DNA of 64,000 bases from Actinomycetes bacterium (GTDB taxonomy: Bacteria; Actinomycetota; Actinomycetes; Propionibacteriales; Propionibacteriaceae): the NCBI GenBank assembly GCA_023460935.1, contig JAEWOI010000020.1:1-64000 (forward strand), in the 5' to 3' direction. The notes under the pieces are model-generated. The model was not told where the DNA came from. It searched no databases and saw only the letters and a list, made by a program, of their open reading frames with translations. The position numbers and the translations under genes were made by a program. The stretch's first letter is position 1. The number at the start of each line of letters is the position of its first letter. Positions 17,510 through 25,820 of this stretch are shown piece after piece.

Positions 17510-18319
17510 CTAGAGGCGGTCGAGCAGGCCGGCCAGCAGGCTGCGCAGGCGTGGCTCGGCAGCCTGCCCGGCGGCGATGACCTCTGCGTGCTCCAGCGGC
17601 GTGGGCGAGATGCCCGCTGCGGGGTTGGTGACCAGCGAGATGCCCAGCACCTCCAGCCCGGCCTCCCTCGCGGCGATCGTCTCCAGCGTCGTGGACATGC
17701 CCACCAGGTCCCCGCCGAGCACCCTGGCCATGCGCACCTCGGCCGGGGTCTCGTACTGCGGGCCGCGGAACTGGACGTAGACGCCCTCGGCCAGCGACGG
17801 GTCGACGGCGCGAGCCAGCTCCCGCAGCCGGACGGAGTAGGCCTCGGTCAGGTCGATGAACGTCGCCCCTTCCAGCGGGGTGGCGCCGGTCAGGTTGATG
17901 TGGTCGCTGATCAGCACCGGTGTGCCCGGGGCCCAGTCGGGGTTCAGCCCGCCGCAGCCGTTGGTCAGCACCACCAGCCGGGCGCCGGCCGCGGCCGCCG
18001 TGCGCACACCGTGGACGACCGGAGCCACGCCGCGGCCCTCGTAGAAGTGGGTGCGGCCGGTGAACAGGGCGGCCACCCGGCCGCGACCGGTGCGGATCAG
18101 CCGCAGCGCGCCGCCGTGGCCCGCCACCACCGGCTTGGCGAAGCCGGGCAGCTCGGCCAACTCGCACTCCACGATTGATTCACCCAGCCCGGAAGCGGCG
18201 CCGGACCAGCCTGAGCCGAGCACGAGGGCCAGGTCGATCGAGGTGAGTCCGAAGCGTTCCAGGAGGGCCGCGGCGGCCTGGCCTGCCAGCGCCCTGGCGT
18301 CGGTGTCAGCGGTCACCAC
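17510..18319 (-). CDS. punA: Purine-nucleoside phosphorylase
   Basis: 269-residue trimeric-type (low molecular mass) PNP cleaving inosine or guanosine with phosphate to base and ribose 1-phosphate. Phosphate-binding LVLGSGWSG is near residue 32, GHGGALRLIRTGRGRVAALFTGRTHFYEG in the first third, and the base-binding VYVQFRGPQYETPAE and later LVTNPAAG segments are present. It sits 4 bp after the small membrane protein and 13 bp before the mutase, forming one operon, and complements the adenosine deaminase at 8.3 kb, which produces its substrate. Confidence 0.93.
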   Translation of the reverse strand: MVTADTDARALAGQAAAALLERFGLTSIDLALVLGSGWSGAASGLGESIVECELAELPGFAKPVVAGHGGALRLIRTGRGRVAALFTGRTHFYEGRGVAPVVHGVRTAAAAGARLVVLTNGCGGLNPDWAPGTPVLISDHINLTGATPLEGATFIDLTEAYSVRLRELARAVDPSLAEGVYVQFRGPQYETPAEVRMARVLGGDLVGMSTTLETIAAREAGLEVLGISLVTNPAAGISPTPLEHAEVIAAGQAAEPRLRSLLAGLLDRL

Positions 18320-18323
18320 CCGA

Positions 18324-18800
18324 CTATATCGACGGCTTCAGCCCGGAGTCAGCGGGTTCGGGGTCGTCGTCGCCCGAGGCCGCCGGCGCGTCGTCCCCGT
18401 CCGCCTCCGGGCCCAGTTCGAACCGGACGTGCCTGCGGCGGGGCTGCAGCCGCACCATCACCACCAGCGCAGGGAACAGGCCCAGCCAGATCAGCAGCTG
18501 GCCGGTGTGCACCACTTCGCGAGGCCCGAAGGCGTAGGCCCAGCAGATCAGCGCCAGGCCGAGCACCACCAGGCCGCCGGCCAGCAGCAGCACGACCAGT
18601 GACCGGCGCCCCGGACGGCGCGCGGCGCGCTGCTGCAGCATCGCGATGAGCGCTGCCACGGAGACCGACAGCGGCAGCGCGGACAGCTCGAGCAGCGTGC
18701 TCTGGACGGGGTTGGCCTCGGGCAGGCCGAGCAGCACGAAGGCGACGCTGACGACCACACCGGCAAGGGCAGCGGCGGCGAGCAGGGCTTGACGGGGCAC
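18324..18800 (-). CDS. Small integral membrane protein, function unknown
   Basis: 158 residues with four predicted membrane segments: an N-terminal one (LLAAAALAGVVVSVAFVLLG), one around residues 33-55, SLVVLLLAGGLVVLGLALIC, and LLIWLGLFPALVVMVRLQ. The C-terminal tail of about 35 residues is acidic and disordered. The start is GTG. It heads the punA operon (4-bp gap) and is divergent from lpdA. I do not recognise the family. Confidence 0.72.
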   Translation of the reverse strand: MPRQALLAAAALAGVVVSVAFVLLGLPEANPVQSTLLELSALPLSVSVAALIAMLQQRAARRPGRRSLVVLLLAGGLVVLGLALICWAYAFGPREVVHTGQLLIWLGLFPALVVMVRLQPRRRHVRFELGPEADGDDAPAASGDDDPEPADSGLKPSI

Positions 18801-18873
18801 CGGTCGAGCCTAACCGCGGTTCGCCGGTGGCGGCCCCCCGGCCCACCCGCCACCGCCGTGCGAGAATTCACGG

Positions 18874-20286
18874 GTGACGGACGTGGCGATCATCGGTGGC
18901 GGTCCCGGAGGCTATGAAGCGGCGCTCGTGGCGCGACAGCTGGGCGGCCGGGTGACCCTGGTGGAACGGCGCGGGCTGGGCGGCTCGGCCGTGCTGACCG
19001 ACGTCGTGCCTTCGAAGACCCTGATCGCAGCGGCCGAGGTGATGGCCAAGATCCGCTCGGCCGAGGAGGTCGGCCTGCGACTGGTGGACGACGACCGCCG
19101 CCTGGGCAGCGCAGTGCGGGTGGACCTCGCCAGGGTGCACGCCCGGATCCGGGCCCTGGCCAGGGCGCAGTCGGACGACATCAGCGACCGGCTGCGGTCC
19201 GAAGGCGTGCGCGTGATCAGCGGCACCGGACGGCTGGACGGCAGCCAGCGGGTGGTCGCGGCCACGCCGGACGGGGAGGAGCGGCTCAACGCCGACATCG
19301 TGCTGGTGGCCACCGGCGCGCACCCGCGGGAGCTCGAGACCGCGCCGCCGGACGGCGAGCGCATCCTCACCTGGACCCAGGTGTACGACCTGGACGCCGT
19401 GCCCGAGCACCTGGTGGTGGTCGGCTCCGGCGTCACCGGAGCCGAGTTCGCCAGCGCGTACACCGCGCTCGGGGTGCGGGTCACCCTGGTCTCCTCCCGG
19501 CACCAGGTGCTGCCCGGCCAGGACGACCACGCTGCGAAGGTGATCCAGCAGGTCTTCGAGAACAGCGGCATGACCGTGCTCAACGGCGTCCGGGCGGTCG
19601 GGACCGAGCGTCGTGGCGACGAGGTGGTGGTGCGGCTGGCCGACGGCGGCCAGGTGGTGGGCTCGCACTGCCTGATGGCCGTCGGCGCCATTCCCAACAC
19701 CGCTGGCATCGGGCTGGAGGAGGCCGGGGTGCGGCTCTCGGCCAGCGGCCACATCGAGGTCGACCGGGTCTCCCGCACCACCGCCCGGGGGATCTACGCC
19801 GCCGGGGACTGCACCGGGGTGAACGCGCTGGCCAGCGTCGCGGCCATGCAGGGCAGGATCGCGATGTGGCACTCCCTCGGAGACTCGGTGGAGCCGCTGG
19901 ACCTGCGCACCGTCGCAGCGAACGTGTTCACGGCGCCGGAGATCGCCACGGTCGGCTGCAGCCAGGCCGACGTCGACTCCGGCCAGGTGCGGGCGCTGAC
20001 GATGATGCTCCCGCTGCGTTCCAACGCCAGGGCGAAGATGCAGGCGCTGACCGACGGCTTCGTCAAGATCTTCTGCCTGCCGACCACCGGCATCGTGGTG
20101 GGCGGGGTGGTGGTGGCCTCGTCGGCTTCCGAGCTGATCCACCCGCTGTCGATCGCGGTGCGGCACAAGTTGACGGTCGACCAGCTCGCCGGTTCGTTCA
20201 CCGTCTACCCTTCGCTCTCCGGCTCACTGGCAGAGGCGGCGCGGCGCCTGCACGGCCACTCCGAAGACCAGGTCATCACCTACTGA
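18874..20286 (+). CDS. lpdA: NAD(P)H-quinone dehydrogenase of the LpdA type
   Basis: 470-residue two-dinucleotide-binding flavoprotein. FAD binding is shown by VAIIGGGPGGYEAAL at the start, and NAD(P) binding by LVVVGSGVTGAEFAS near residue 185. The second FAD motif is GIYAAGDCTGVNALASVA. It resembles dihydrolipoamide dehydrogenase but the redox-active CxxxxC is absent: the segment reads GLGGSAVLTDVVPSKTL. That loss, with retention of the fold, is the signature of mycobacterial LpdA, which reduces quinones with NAD(P)H. The C-terminal dimerisation domain (VYPSLSGSLAEAARRLH) is retained without the usual catalytic HxE pair in the normal form. The start is GTG. The 3' end overlaps the convergent ROK gene by 11 bp. 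Confidence 0.88.
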   Translation: MTDVAIIGGGPGGYEAALVARQLGGRVTLVERRGLGGSAVLTDVVPSKTLIAAAEVMAKIRSAEEVGLRLVDDDRRLGSAVRVDLARVHARIRALARAQSDDISDRLRSEGVRVISGTGRLDGSQRVVAATPDGEERLNADIVLVATGAHPRELETAPPDGERILTWTQVYDLDAVPEHLVVVGSGVTGAEFASAYTALGVRVTLVSSRHQVLPGQDDHAAKVIQQVFENSGMTVLNGVRAVGTERRGDEVVVRLADGGQVVGSHCLMAVGAIPNTAGIGLEEAGVRLSASGHIEVDRVSRTTARGIYAAGDCTGVNALASVAAMQGRIAMWHSLGDSVEPLDLRTVAANVFTAPEIATVGCSQADVDSGQVRALTMMLPLRSNARAKMQALTDGFVKIFCLPTTGIVVGGVVVASSASELIHPLSIAVRHKLTVDQLAGSFTVYPSLSGSLAEAARRLHGHSEDQVITY

Positions 20287-21436
20287 TCGACGCCGGGTCG
20301 GCCAGCAGCGGGCCGAAGGCCAGACCGGCCGCACCCACCATCAACAGGTTGGACCCCAGCTCGGCCGCAGTGATCGTCACCCCTTCCAGCGAAGGGGCGA
20401 GCGTGGAGCGGGACACCGTCTCTGCCAGCAGCGCCGGGTCGTAGGCCTGCAGGGCGGCAAGGAAGCCGCCTAGCGCCACCACCTGCGGGTTGAAGACGTT
20501 GATCGCCCCGGCGATGGCGGTGCCCAGGTGGCCCAGCTGTCGAGCGACCACCTCGGCCACCCGGGGTGAACGGTCAGCCAGCAGCGCGGCCTCGAACTGG
20601 TCCGGCTCGGCCCTGGCCAGGCCAAGTGCCTCGAGCAGCTCCGCCCTGGTCACCTCCGCCTCGAGGGTGCCGCGGATGCCGGCCGAGTCGGCGGCGGGCG
20701 AGCCGGAGACCCGTACGTGGCCGAGCTCGCCGGCGTAGCCGGAGGCTCCGCCCAGCAGGTGCCCCGCGGTGATCACGCCGCCGCCGATGCCCGAGGAGCC
20801 GCCGTTGACGTAGACCAGGTGGCTCTTGCCGCGGCCGGCACCGAACTCGTGCTCGGCGAGCGCGCCGAGCGCTGCGTCGTTGGCCACCCGCACCGGGAAG
20901 CCGGTGGCCTCGGCCAGCGGCTCTGCGAACGGCTCGTCGTGCCAGTCCAGGTGGGGGGCGTTGCGCACGACCCCGTCGTGGGTGCGCACCTGGCCGGGTA
21001 CGGCCACGCCGATGCCGGCCACGCGCAGGCCGTCCAGTTCAAGCCGCATGCCGGCCAGCACCGCAGCTGTGATGCTGAGCACCTCGGCGGCGGTCGGGAT
21101 CCGGTCGTACTCGTGCCGGATCACCCGCCGCACGCCGCCGTCCAGCCCGACCAGCCCGATCGTCAGCACGTCGATCTCGGGGTTGACGGCGATCGCCGCC
21201 ACGTCGGCCCGGACGCTGACCACGGGGCTCGGCCGGCCGACCTGGCCGATGGAGCCGGGCTCGCTCTCCACCACCAGGCCCAGCTCGGCGAGGTCGGCAA
21301 CGAGGCTGGCGATCGTGGAGCGGTTGCGGCCGGTGCGCTTGCTCAGGCCGGCGCGCGAGACGGGGCCCTGCCGGTACAGGATGCCGAGGGTGGCGGCGAG
21401 GTTCGCCCGCCGGACGTCCTCAGTGGTTCCGACCAC
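20276..21436 (-). CDS. ROK-family transcriptional regulator (xylose regulator candidate)
   Basis: 386 residues. An N-terminal winged helix (ANLAATLGILYRQGPVSRAGLSKRTGRNRSTIASLVADL) precedes a ROK sugar-kinase-like domain with GIGVAVPGQV, VANDAALGALAEHEFG and GGVITAGHLLGGASGYAGELGHV. In most ROK proteins the next segment carries a cysteine zinc site (CxCGxxGC); here it reads VSGSPAADSAGIRGTLEAEV with no cysteine, so the zinc site is lost. GTG at 21436 has GAGGAGG 8 bases upstream. It is the last gene of chvE-mmsA-mmsB and next to the xylA-xylB locus, so it most likely represses these in the absence of xylose, as XylR-type ROK proteins do. Confidence 0.82.
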   Translation of the reverse strand: MVGTTEDVRRANLAATLGILYRQGPVSRAGLSKRTGRNRSTIASLVADLAELGLVVESEPGSIGQVGRPSPVVSVRADVAAIAVNPEIDVLTIGLVGLDGGVRRVIRHEYDRIPTAAEVLSITAAVLAGMRLELDGLRVAGIGVAVPGQVRTHDGVVRNAPHLDWHDEPFAEPLAEATGFPVRVANDAALGALAEHEFGAGRGKSHLVYVNGGSSGIGGGVITAGHLLGGASGYAGELGHVRVSGSPAADSAGIRGTLEAEVTRAELLEALGLARAEPDQFEAALLADRSPRVAEVVARQLGHLGTAIAGAINVFNPQVVALGGFLAALQAYDPALLAETVSRSTLAPSLEGVTITAAELGSNLLMVGAAGLAFGPLLADPASISR

Positions 21437-21515
21437 CAGCCCCACCTCCTCTGCGGTTGCGCGCGGCCAGGCGAAGGCTACAGCCACAGGAGGCTGCGCC
21501 GGCCCCGCGGCGGGC

Positions 21516-22727
21516 TCAGCGACCGCCGCGCCGCTTGTTCATCAGGTCGAAGGCCACAGCGAGCAGCAGGACCAGGCCCTTGATGGCCATCTGCCACGCC
21601 GCGTCCACCGACAGGATCGAGAGCCCCATGTTGAGCACGCCCATCACCAGGCCGCCGATGACCGCGCCGGTGACCGTGCCGACGCCGCCCTGCACGGCCG
21701 CGCCGCCGATGAAGACCGCAGCGATCGCGTCCAGCTCGTAGTTCTGGCCGGCCGAGGCGACCGCGCCGCCCGCCCGGGAGGTGCTGACCACGCCGGCGAG
21801 CGCTGCGAGCACCCCCATGTTGATGAAGATGGCGAAGTTGACCCGCCGGGTCTTCACCCCGCTCATCACCGCTGCGAACAGGTTGCCGCCCATCGCGTAG
21901 ATGTGGCGCCCGAACACCGAGCGGTTGAGCAGGAAGGAGTAACCGACGATCAGGGCGGCGAGGATCAGCAGGATGATCGGGGTGCCGCTGTAGTTCGCGA
22001 GCTGCCAGCAGACCGCCATGATCGCGACCACGGCCAGCACCAGCTTGCCCCAGAACTGCCCGGCGCCCTCCAGCGGCAGTTCGAGCTTGCGCCGGCCGTT
22101 GCGGGCGCTGAGCTGCAGCGCGACGAGGGCGGCGCACGCGACCAGCCCGAGCACGAGGGTGAGCACGTCGGTGCGCCCGACCTTGCCGAGCAGGTTGGGC
22201 AGCCAGCCGGCGCTGATCGCGACGAACTCCCGCGGCAGGCCGCCGATCGTGCCGCCGTGCAGGAAGATCAGGGTCAGGCCGCGGAAGAGCAGCATGCCGG
22301 CGAGGGTGACGATGAAGGCCGGCACCTCGACGAACGCGACCCAGAAGCCCTGCCACGCGCCCACAAGGGCGCCGAACAGGAGTGCCACCAGCACGGCCAG
22401 CCACCACGGCAGGTGCCACTCGTTCATCGCCAGCGCCGCAACCGCGCCGACCATGGCCACCACCGAGCCGACCGACAGGTCGATGTGCCCGGCGATGATC
22501 ACCATCACCATGCCGATCGCGAGGATCAAGACGTAGGAGTTCTGCTGGATCAGGTTGTTGACGTTGCCTGGCATCAGCAGCCGGCCGCCGGTGAGGGCCT
22601 GGAAGAGGCCGATGATCACCACCAGCGCCGCCAGGATGCCGTACTGCCGGAAGTCGATCCGCAGCCGGCGCGCCGGAGGCTTCGGCAGTTCGCCGGTCTC
22701 GGGGGCTGGCGTGGTCCGGGTGCTCAT
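21516..22727 (-). CDS. mmsB: Multiple-monosaccharide ABC transporter permease (GguB/MmsB type)
   Basis: 403-residue BPD_transp_2 permease. AIGMVMVIIAGHIDLSVGSVVAM is the CUT2 sugar-permease signature, and the loop GGNLFAAVMSGVKTRRV is the ATPase-coupling region. About ten membrane segments are interrupted by a charged loop (SARNGRRKLELPLEGAG) near residue 215, a feature of the longer GguB/XylH subgroup. It would import xylose, glucose, arabinose or galactose with the upstream ATPase and binding protein. It is coupled to mmsA by a 4-bp overlap. The gap to the regulator is 79 bp. Confidence 0.88.
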   Translation of the reverse strand: MSTRTTPAPETGELPKPPARRLRIDFRQYGILAALVVIIGLFQALTGGRLLMPGNVNNLIQQNSYVLILAIGMVMVIIAGHIDLSVGSVVAMVGAVAALAMNEWHLPWWLAVLVALLFGALVGAWQGFWVAFVEVPAFIVTLAGMLLFRGLTLIFLHGGTIGGLPREFVAISAGWLPNLLGKVGRTDVLTLVLGLVACAALVALQLSARNGRRKLELPLEGAGQFWGKLVLAVVAIMAVCWQLANYSGTPIILLILAALIVGYSFLLNRSVFGRHIYAMGGNLFAAVMSGVKTRRVNFAIFINMGVLAALAGVVSTSRAGGAVASAGQNYELDAIAAVFIGGAAVQGGVGTVTGAVIGGLVMGVLNMGLSILSVDAAWQMAIKGLVLLLAVAFDLMNKRRGGR

Positions 22728-24268
22728 CGCACGGCTTCCTTTCCAATGGTCATCAGGTACATCAGTTGCTCCTGCGTCGCCTCCGCACGGGGCACGTCAC
22801 CGGTGACGGCGCCCTCGGAGATGGTGTAGATGCGGTCACACATGCCGATCAGCTCCGGCAATTCGGAGGAGATCATCACCACGGCCTTGCCCTGGTCTGC
22901 GAGGGCGTTGATCAGGCCGTAGATCTCGTACTTCGCGCCCACGTCGATGCCGCGGGTCGGTTCGTCCAGGATCAGCACGTCCGGCCCGGAGACCAGCCAC
23001 TTGCTGAGCACGACCTTCTGCTGGTTGCCGCCGGAGAGCCGGCCGACGACCTCGGAGACGCTGGGGGTCTTGATGTTGACGCTGCGGCGGTACTCGTCGG
23101 CCGTCAGGTACTCCCGGTTGCGGTCGATGATGCCCCAGCGCGCGAACTTGGCCAGCGCGACCGCCGAGATGTTCACCGCGACGCTGCCGATCAGGTTGAG
23201 GCCGTAGCGCTTGCGGTCCTCTGTGACGTAGGCGATGCCGTGGGCGACCGCCTCGTCGACGGTGCCGGTCTGGATCTCCTGCCCGTCCTTGAAGACCCGG
23301 CCGGAGATGTTGGTGCCCCACAGGCGGCCGAACAGGCTCATCGCCAGCTCGGTGCGGCCGGCACCCATCAGCCCGGCGAAGCCGACGATCTCGCCGGCGC
23401 GAACGTTGAAGCTGGCCTTGTCCACGACCACCCGTCCGGTGTCGACCGGGTGGTAGGCCGTCCAGTCCTCGACGCGGAACAGCTCGCGGCCGAGCTTCGG
23501 CTCCCTCGGCGGGAAGAGGTTGTTCAGCTCGCGGCCGACCATGGCCTTGATGATCCGGCCCTCGGTGGCGTCCGGGGCGGTCATGTCGATGGTCTCGATC
23601 GTGCGGCCGTCGCGGATCACCGTCACCCGGTCGGCGATCCGCCGCACCTCGCGCAGCTTGTGCGAGATCAGGATGCAGGTGATGCCGTGGTCCCGCATGC
23701 CGGCGATCAGGTCGAGCAGGTGGTCGGAGTCGTCGTCGTTCAGCGCCGCGGTGGGTTCGTCGAGGATCAGCAGGGAGACGTCCTTGGCCATGGCCTTGGC
23801 GATCTCGACCAGCTGCTGCTTGCCGACGCCGAGCTCGAAGATGCGGGTGGCGGGGTTCTCGTCCAGGCCCACCCTGCGCATCAGCGCCGCAGCCTCGATG
23901 GCGGTGCGGTCCCAGTCGATGATGCCCCGGCGGGAGCGCTCGTTGCCGAGGAAGATGTTCTCCGCGATTGACTGCAGCGGGTTGAGCGCGAGTTCCTGGT
24001 GGATGATGACGATGCCGGCGGCCTCGCTGGAGTTGATGTCGGCGAAGGTGGCCTCGGCACCGTTGAGCTCGATCGTGCCGGTGTAGCTGCCGTGGGGGTA
24101 CACCCCGCTGAGCACCTTCATCAGGGTGGACTTCCCGGCCCCGTTCTCGCCGCAGATCGCGTGGACCTCGCCGCGGGCGACCTCCAGTGAGACGCCGTCG
24201 AGAGCGCGGACCCCGCTGAAGTCCTTGGTGATGTCCCGCATGCGCAGGATGGGTTCGTTCGCTGCCAT
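22724..24268 (-). CDS. mmsA: Multiple-monosaccharide ABC transporter ATP-binding protein (GguA/MmsA type)
   Basis: 514-residue tandem ATPase. Domain one has Walker A GENGAGKST near residue 40, signature-region LGVGKQQLVEIAKAMA and Walker B LLILDEPTAAL. Domain two has FAGLMGAGRTELAMS as altered Walker A, the LSGGNQQKVVLSKWL signature and LILDEPTRGIDVGAKYEIY. The combination of GSYTGTIELNGAE after the first Walker A and GRELNNLFPPREPK between domains is typical of the ChvE-GguAB system rather than RbsA. The ATG is at 24268; a perfect hairpin lies between it and chvE. Confidence 0.9.
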   Translation of the reverse strand: MAANEPILRMRDITKDFSGVRALDGVSLEVARGEVHAICGENGAGKSTLMKVLSGVYPHGSYTGTIELNGAEATFADINSSEAAGIVIIHQELALNPLQSIAENIFLGNERSRRGIIDWDRTAIEAAALMRRVGLDENPATRIFELGVGKQQLVEIAKAMAKDVSLLILDEPTAALNDDDSDHLLDLIAGMRDHGITCILISHKLREVRRIADRVTVIRDGRTIETIDMTAPDATEGRIIKAMVGRELNNLFPPREPKLGRELFRVEDWTAYHPVDTGRVVVDKASFNVRAGEIVGFAGLMGAGRTELAMSLFGRLWGTNISGRVFKDGQEIQTGTVDEAVAHGIAYVTEDRKRYGLNLIGSVAVNISAVALAKFARWGIIDRNREYLTADEYRRSVNIKTPSVSEVVGRLSGGNQQKVVLSKWLVSGPDVLILDEPTRGIDVGAKYEIYGLINALADQGKAVVMISSELPELIGMCDRIYTISEGAVTGDVPRAEATQEQLMYLMTIGKEAVR

Positions 24269-24306
24269 GGTCTCCGCCTCGGTTGGGTTTGTCCTGGGGA
24301 CGTGGT

Positions 24307-24338
24307 CAGGTGGGGCGGCCGGTCGGCCGCCCCACCTG
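24307..24338 (-). terminator. Perfect 15-bp stem hairpin between chvE and mmsA
   Basis: Bases 24307-24321 and 24324-24338 are exact reverse complements around a 2-base centre. It lies 8 bp after the chvE stop and 38 bp before the mmsA start, on the operon's transcript. No U-tract follows in the minus direction, so it is more likely an mRNA-stabilising or partial-termination element that raises binding-protein yield, as in the nucleoside operon at 3863. Confidence 0.7.
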
Positions 24339-24346
24339 TGCTCAGG

Positions 24347-25465
24347 TCAGAGCCCGACGTCGGCGGGCTTGAGGAACCCGGAGTCGATCAGCTTGCTCTG
24401 CACGAGGTCCTTGGTGACGACCTCGGGCTCGATCAGGAACGACGGCACCACCTTGACGCCGTTGTCGTAGGTCTTCTCGTCGTTGACCTCGACCTTCTCG
24501 CCCTTGATGATCTGCTGGATCATCGTGAACACGCGATCGCCGAGCTTGCGGGTGTCCTTCCAGACCGTCATGGTCTGCTCGCCGGCGAGGATCGCCTTCA
24601 CGTTCGCCTTGTCGCCGTCCTGGCCGGTGATCACCGGGTAGTCGGCGCCGGGGGCGTAGCCAGCGCTCTTCAGCGAGGCGACGATGCCGATGGCGAGGGA
24701 GTCGTTCGGCGAGAGCACGGCCTGGACCTTCTTGCCGCCGCTGTAGAACGAGGAGAGGCGGTTGTCCATCTCGGCCTGGGCCTTGTCGGACTGCCAGGAC
24801 TGGATGCCGATCGTGGTCCACTCGTCATTGGACTTCGGCGCCTTGCCGCTGGGCACGACGAGCGTCCCCTTCTCGACGTAGGGCAGCAGCACGTCCCAGG
24901 CGCCGGAGAAGAAGAACTTGGCGTTGTTGTCGTCCGGGCTGCCGGCGAAGGGCTCGAGGTTGATCGGGTCGGTGGCCGAGTCGAGCTTCAGCTGGTCCTT
25001 CAGGAAGTTGCCCTGCAGCTGGCCGACCTTGTAGTTGTCGAACGTCGCGTAGTAGTCGACGGTCGGGCTGCCGTTGATCAGGCGGTCGTAGGCGATGACC
25101 TTGATCTCCTGCTTGGCCGCCTCCTCCAGGACCGGGCCGAGCGCGGTGCCGTCGATGGACGCGATCACCAGGATCTTGGAGCCGCCGGCGATCTGGTTCT
25201 GGATCTGGCTGATCTGCTGGTCGACCTTGTTGTCTGCGTACTGCAGGTCGACCGTGCAGCCGGCCTCCTTCAGCTTCGCCTGCAGCTGCTCGCCGTCGTT
25301 GATCCAGCGCTCCAGGCTGCGGGTGGGCATCGTGATGCCGACGTTGCAGTCCGTCGCGCCCGGAGCCGCGGGTGCGCCGGGGGTCGTCGGGCCGGCGCAG
25401 GCCGCCAGGGAGAAGGTGAGCGCGCTCGCAGCCGCCACTGCGAGGAGCCGGGTCTTTTGCGACAT
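24347..25465 (-). CDS. chvE: ChvE-type multiple-monosaccharide-binding lipoprotein
   Basis: 372-residue substrate-binding lipoprotein of the CUT2 family. The lipobox LAAC places the lipidated Cys at residue 23, followed by a Pro/Ala/Thr linker. VGITMPTRSLERWINDG, DLQYADNKVDQQISQIQNQI, VIASIDGTAL and VIAYDRLINGSPTVDYYATFDN match ChvE, which binds aldoses such as xylose, arabinose, galactose and glucose. The ATG at 25465 is preceded by a GAGAGGAA site. Transcription is divergent from xylA, which points to xylose as a main ligand. A candidate promoter for this gene is at 25574-25602 on the minus strand. Confidence 0.9.
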   Translation of the reverse strand: MSQKTRLLAVAAASALTFSLAACAGPTTPGAPAAPGATDCNVGITMPTRSLERWINDGEQLQAKLKEAGCTVDLQYADNKVDQQISQIQNQIAGGSKILVIASIDGTALGPVLEEAAKQEIKVIAYDRLINGSPTVDYYATFDNYKVGQLQGNFLKDQLKLDSATDPINLEPFAGSPDDNNAKFFFSGAWDVLLPYVEKGTLVVPSGKAPKSNDEWTTIGIQSWQSDKAQAEMDNRLSSFYSGGKKVQAVLSPNDSLAIGIVASLKSAGYAPGADYPVITGQDGDKANVKAILAGEQTMTVWKDTRKLGDRVFTMIQQIIKGEKVEVNDEKTYDNGVKVVPSFLIEPEVVTKDLVQSKLIDSGFLKPADVGL

Positions 25466-25820
25466 GAATGTTCCTCTCTGAAATGCTGTCGCGGTTGGCC
25501 TCCGGCGGGCAGCGGCAGTGCTGCGGGCAGGAGGCTGTGGATTGCCGAAGCAACCTTTTTGTCTGTAGCGGCAACATAAACCCGCCCGAGGCACCCTCAC
25601 AACCCGCGCCCATAACGATCTGGTAACTCTCCCGGCGGTTTGTGGGGCCTCCGGACTGGAGTGGGCGCGCGCGTCGTGGTGCTGAGGCTCAAGGAAGGGC
25701 AGGAGCGGACGCGCGCAACGGGCGGCGGGCGGGGTGCGCCTGCTCCATGGACACCTCGACCAGGGTGTTATAAGTTGAGTTACACAACATTCACTCACCG
25801 ATGAGAGATTGGGAGCTTCC
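25466..25820. promoter_or_regulatory. Divergent control region of chvE-mmsAB and xylAB
   Basis: The 355-bp non-coding region lies between the two xylose operons. On minus, a -35-like TTGTGA (25597-25602) and -10-like TTATGT (25574-25579) are 17 bp apart, 109 bp from the chvE start. Near xylA the AT-rich stretch GTTATAAGTTGAGTTACACAAC (25767-25788, with the core GTTG at 25774-25777 and CAAC at 25785-25788) is a partial palindrome and the best operator candidate for the ROK regulator. A CTTTTTGTCTGTAG run lies near 25554-25567. Nothing coding is evident. Confidence 0.5.

Noticed and set aside
16186..17580. 464-codon plus-strand frame opposite the phosphohexomutase
   Set aside because: It is antisense shadow; the mutase has all catalytic loops in order.
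20717..22829. Long plus-strand frames opposite the ROK and mmsB genes
   Set aside because: They are shadows of well-supported minus-strand genes, rich in His, Gln and Asp, with no ribosome-binding site.
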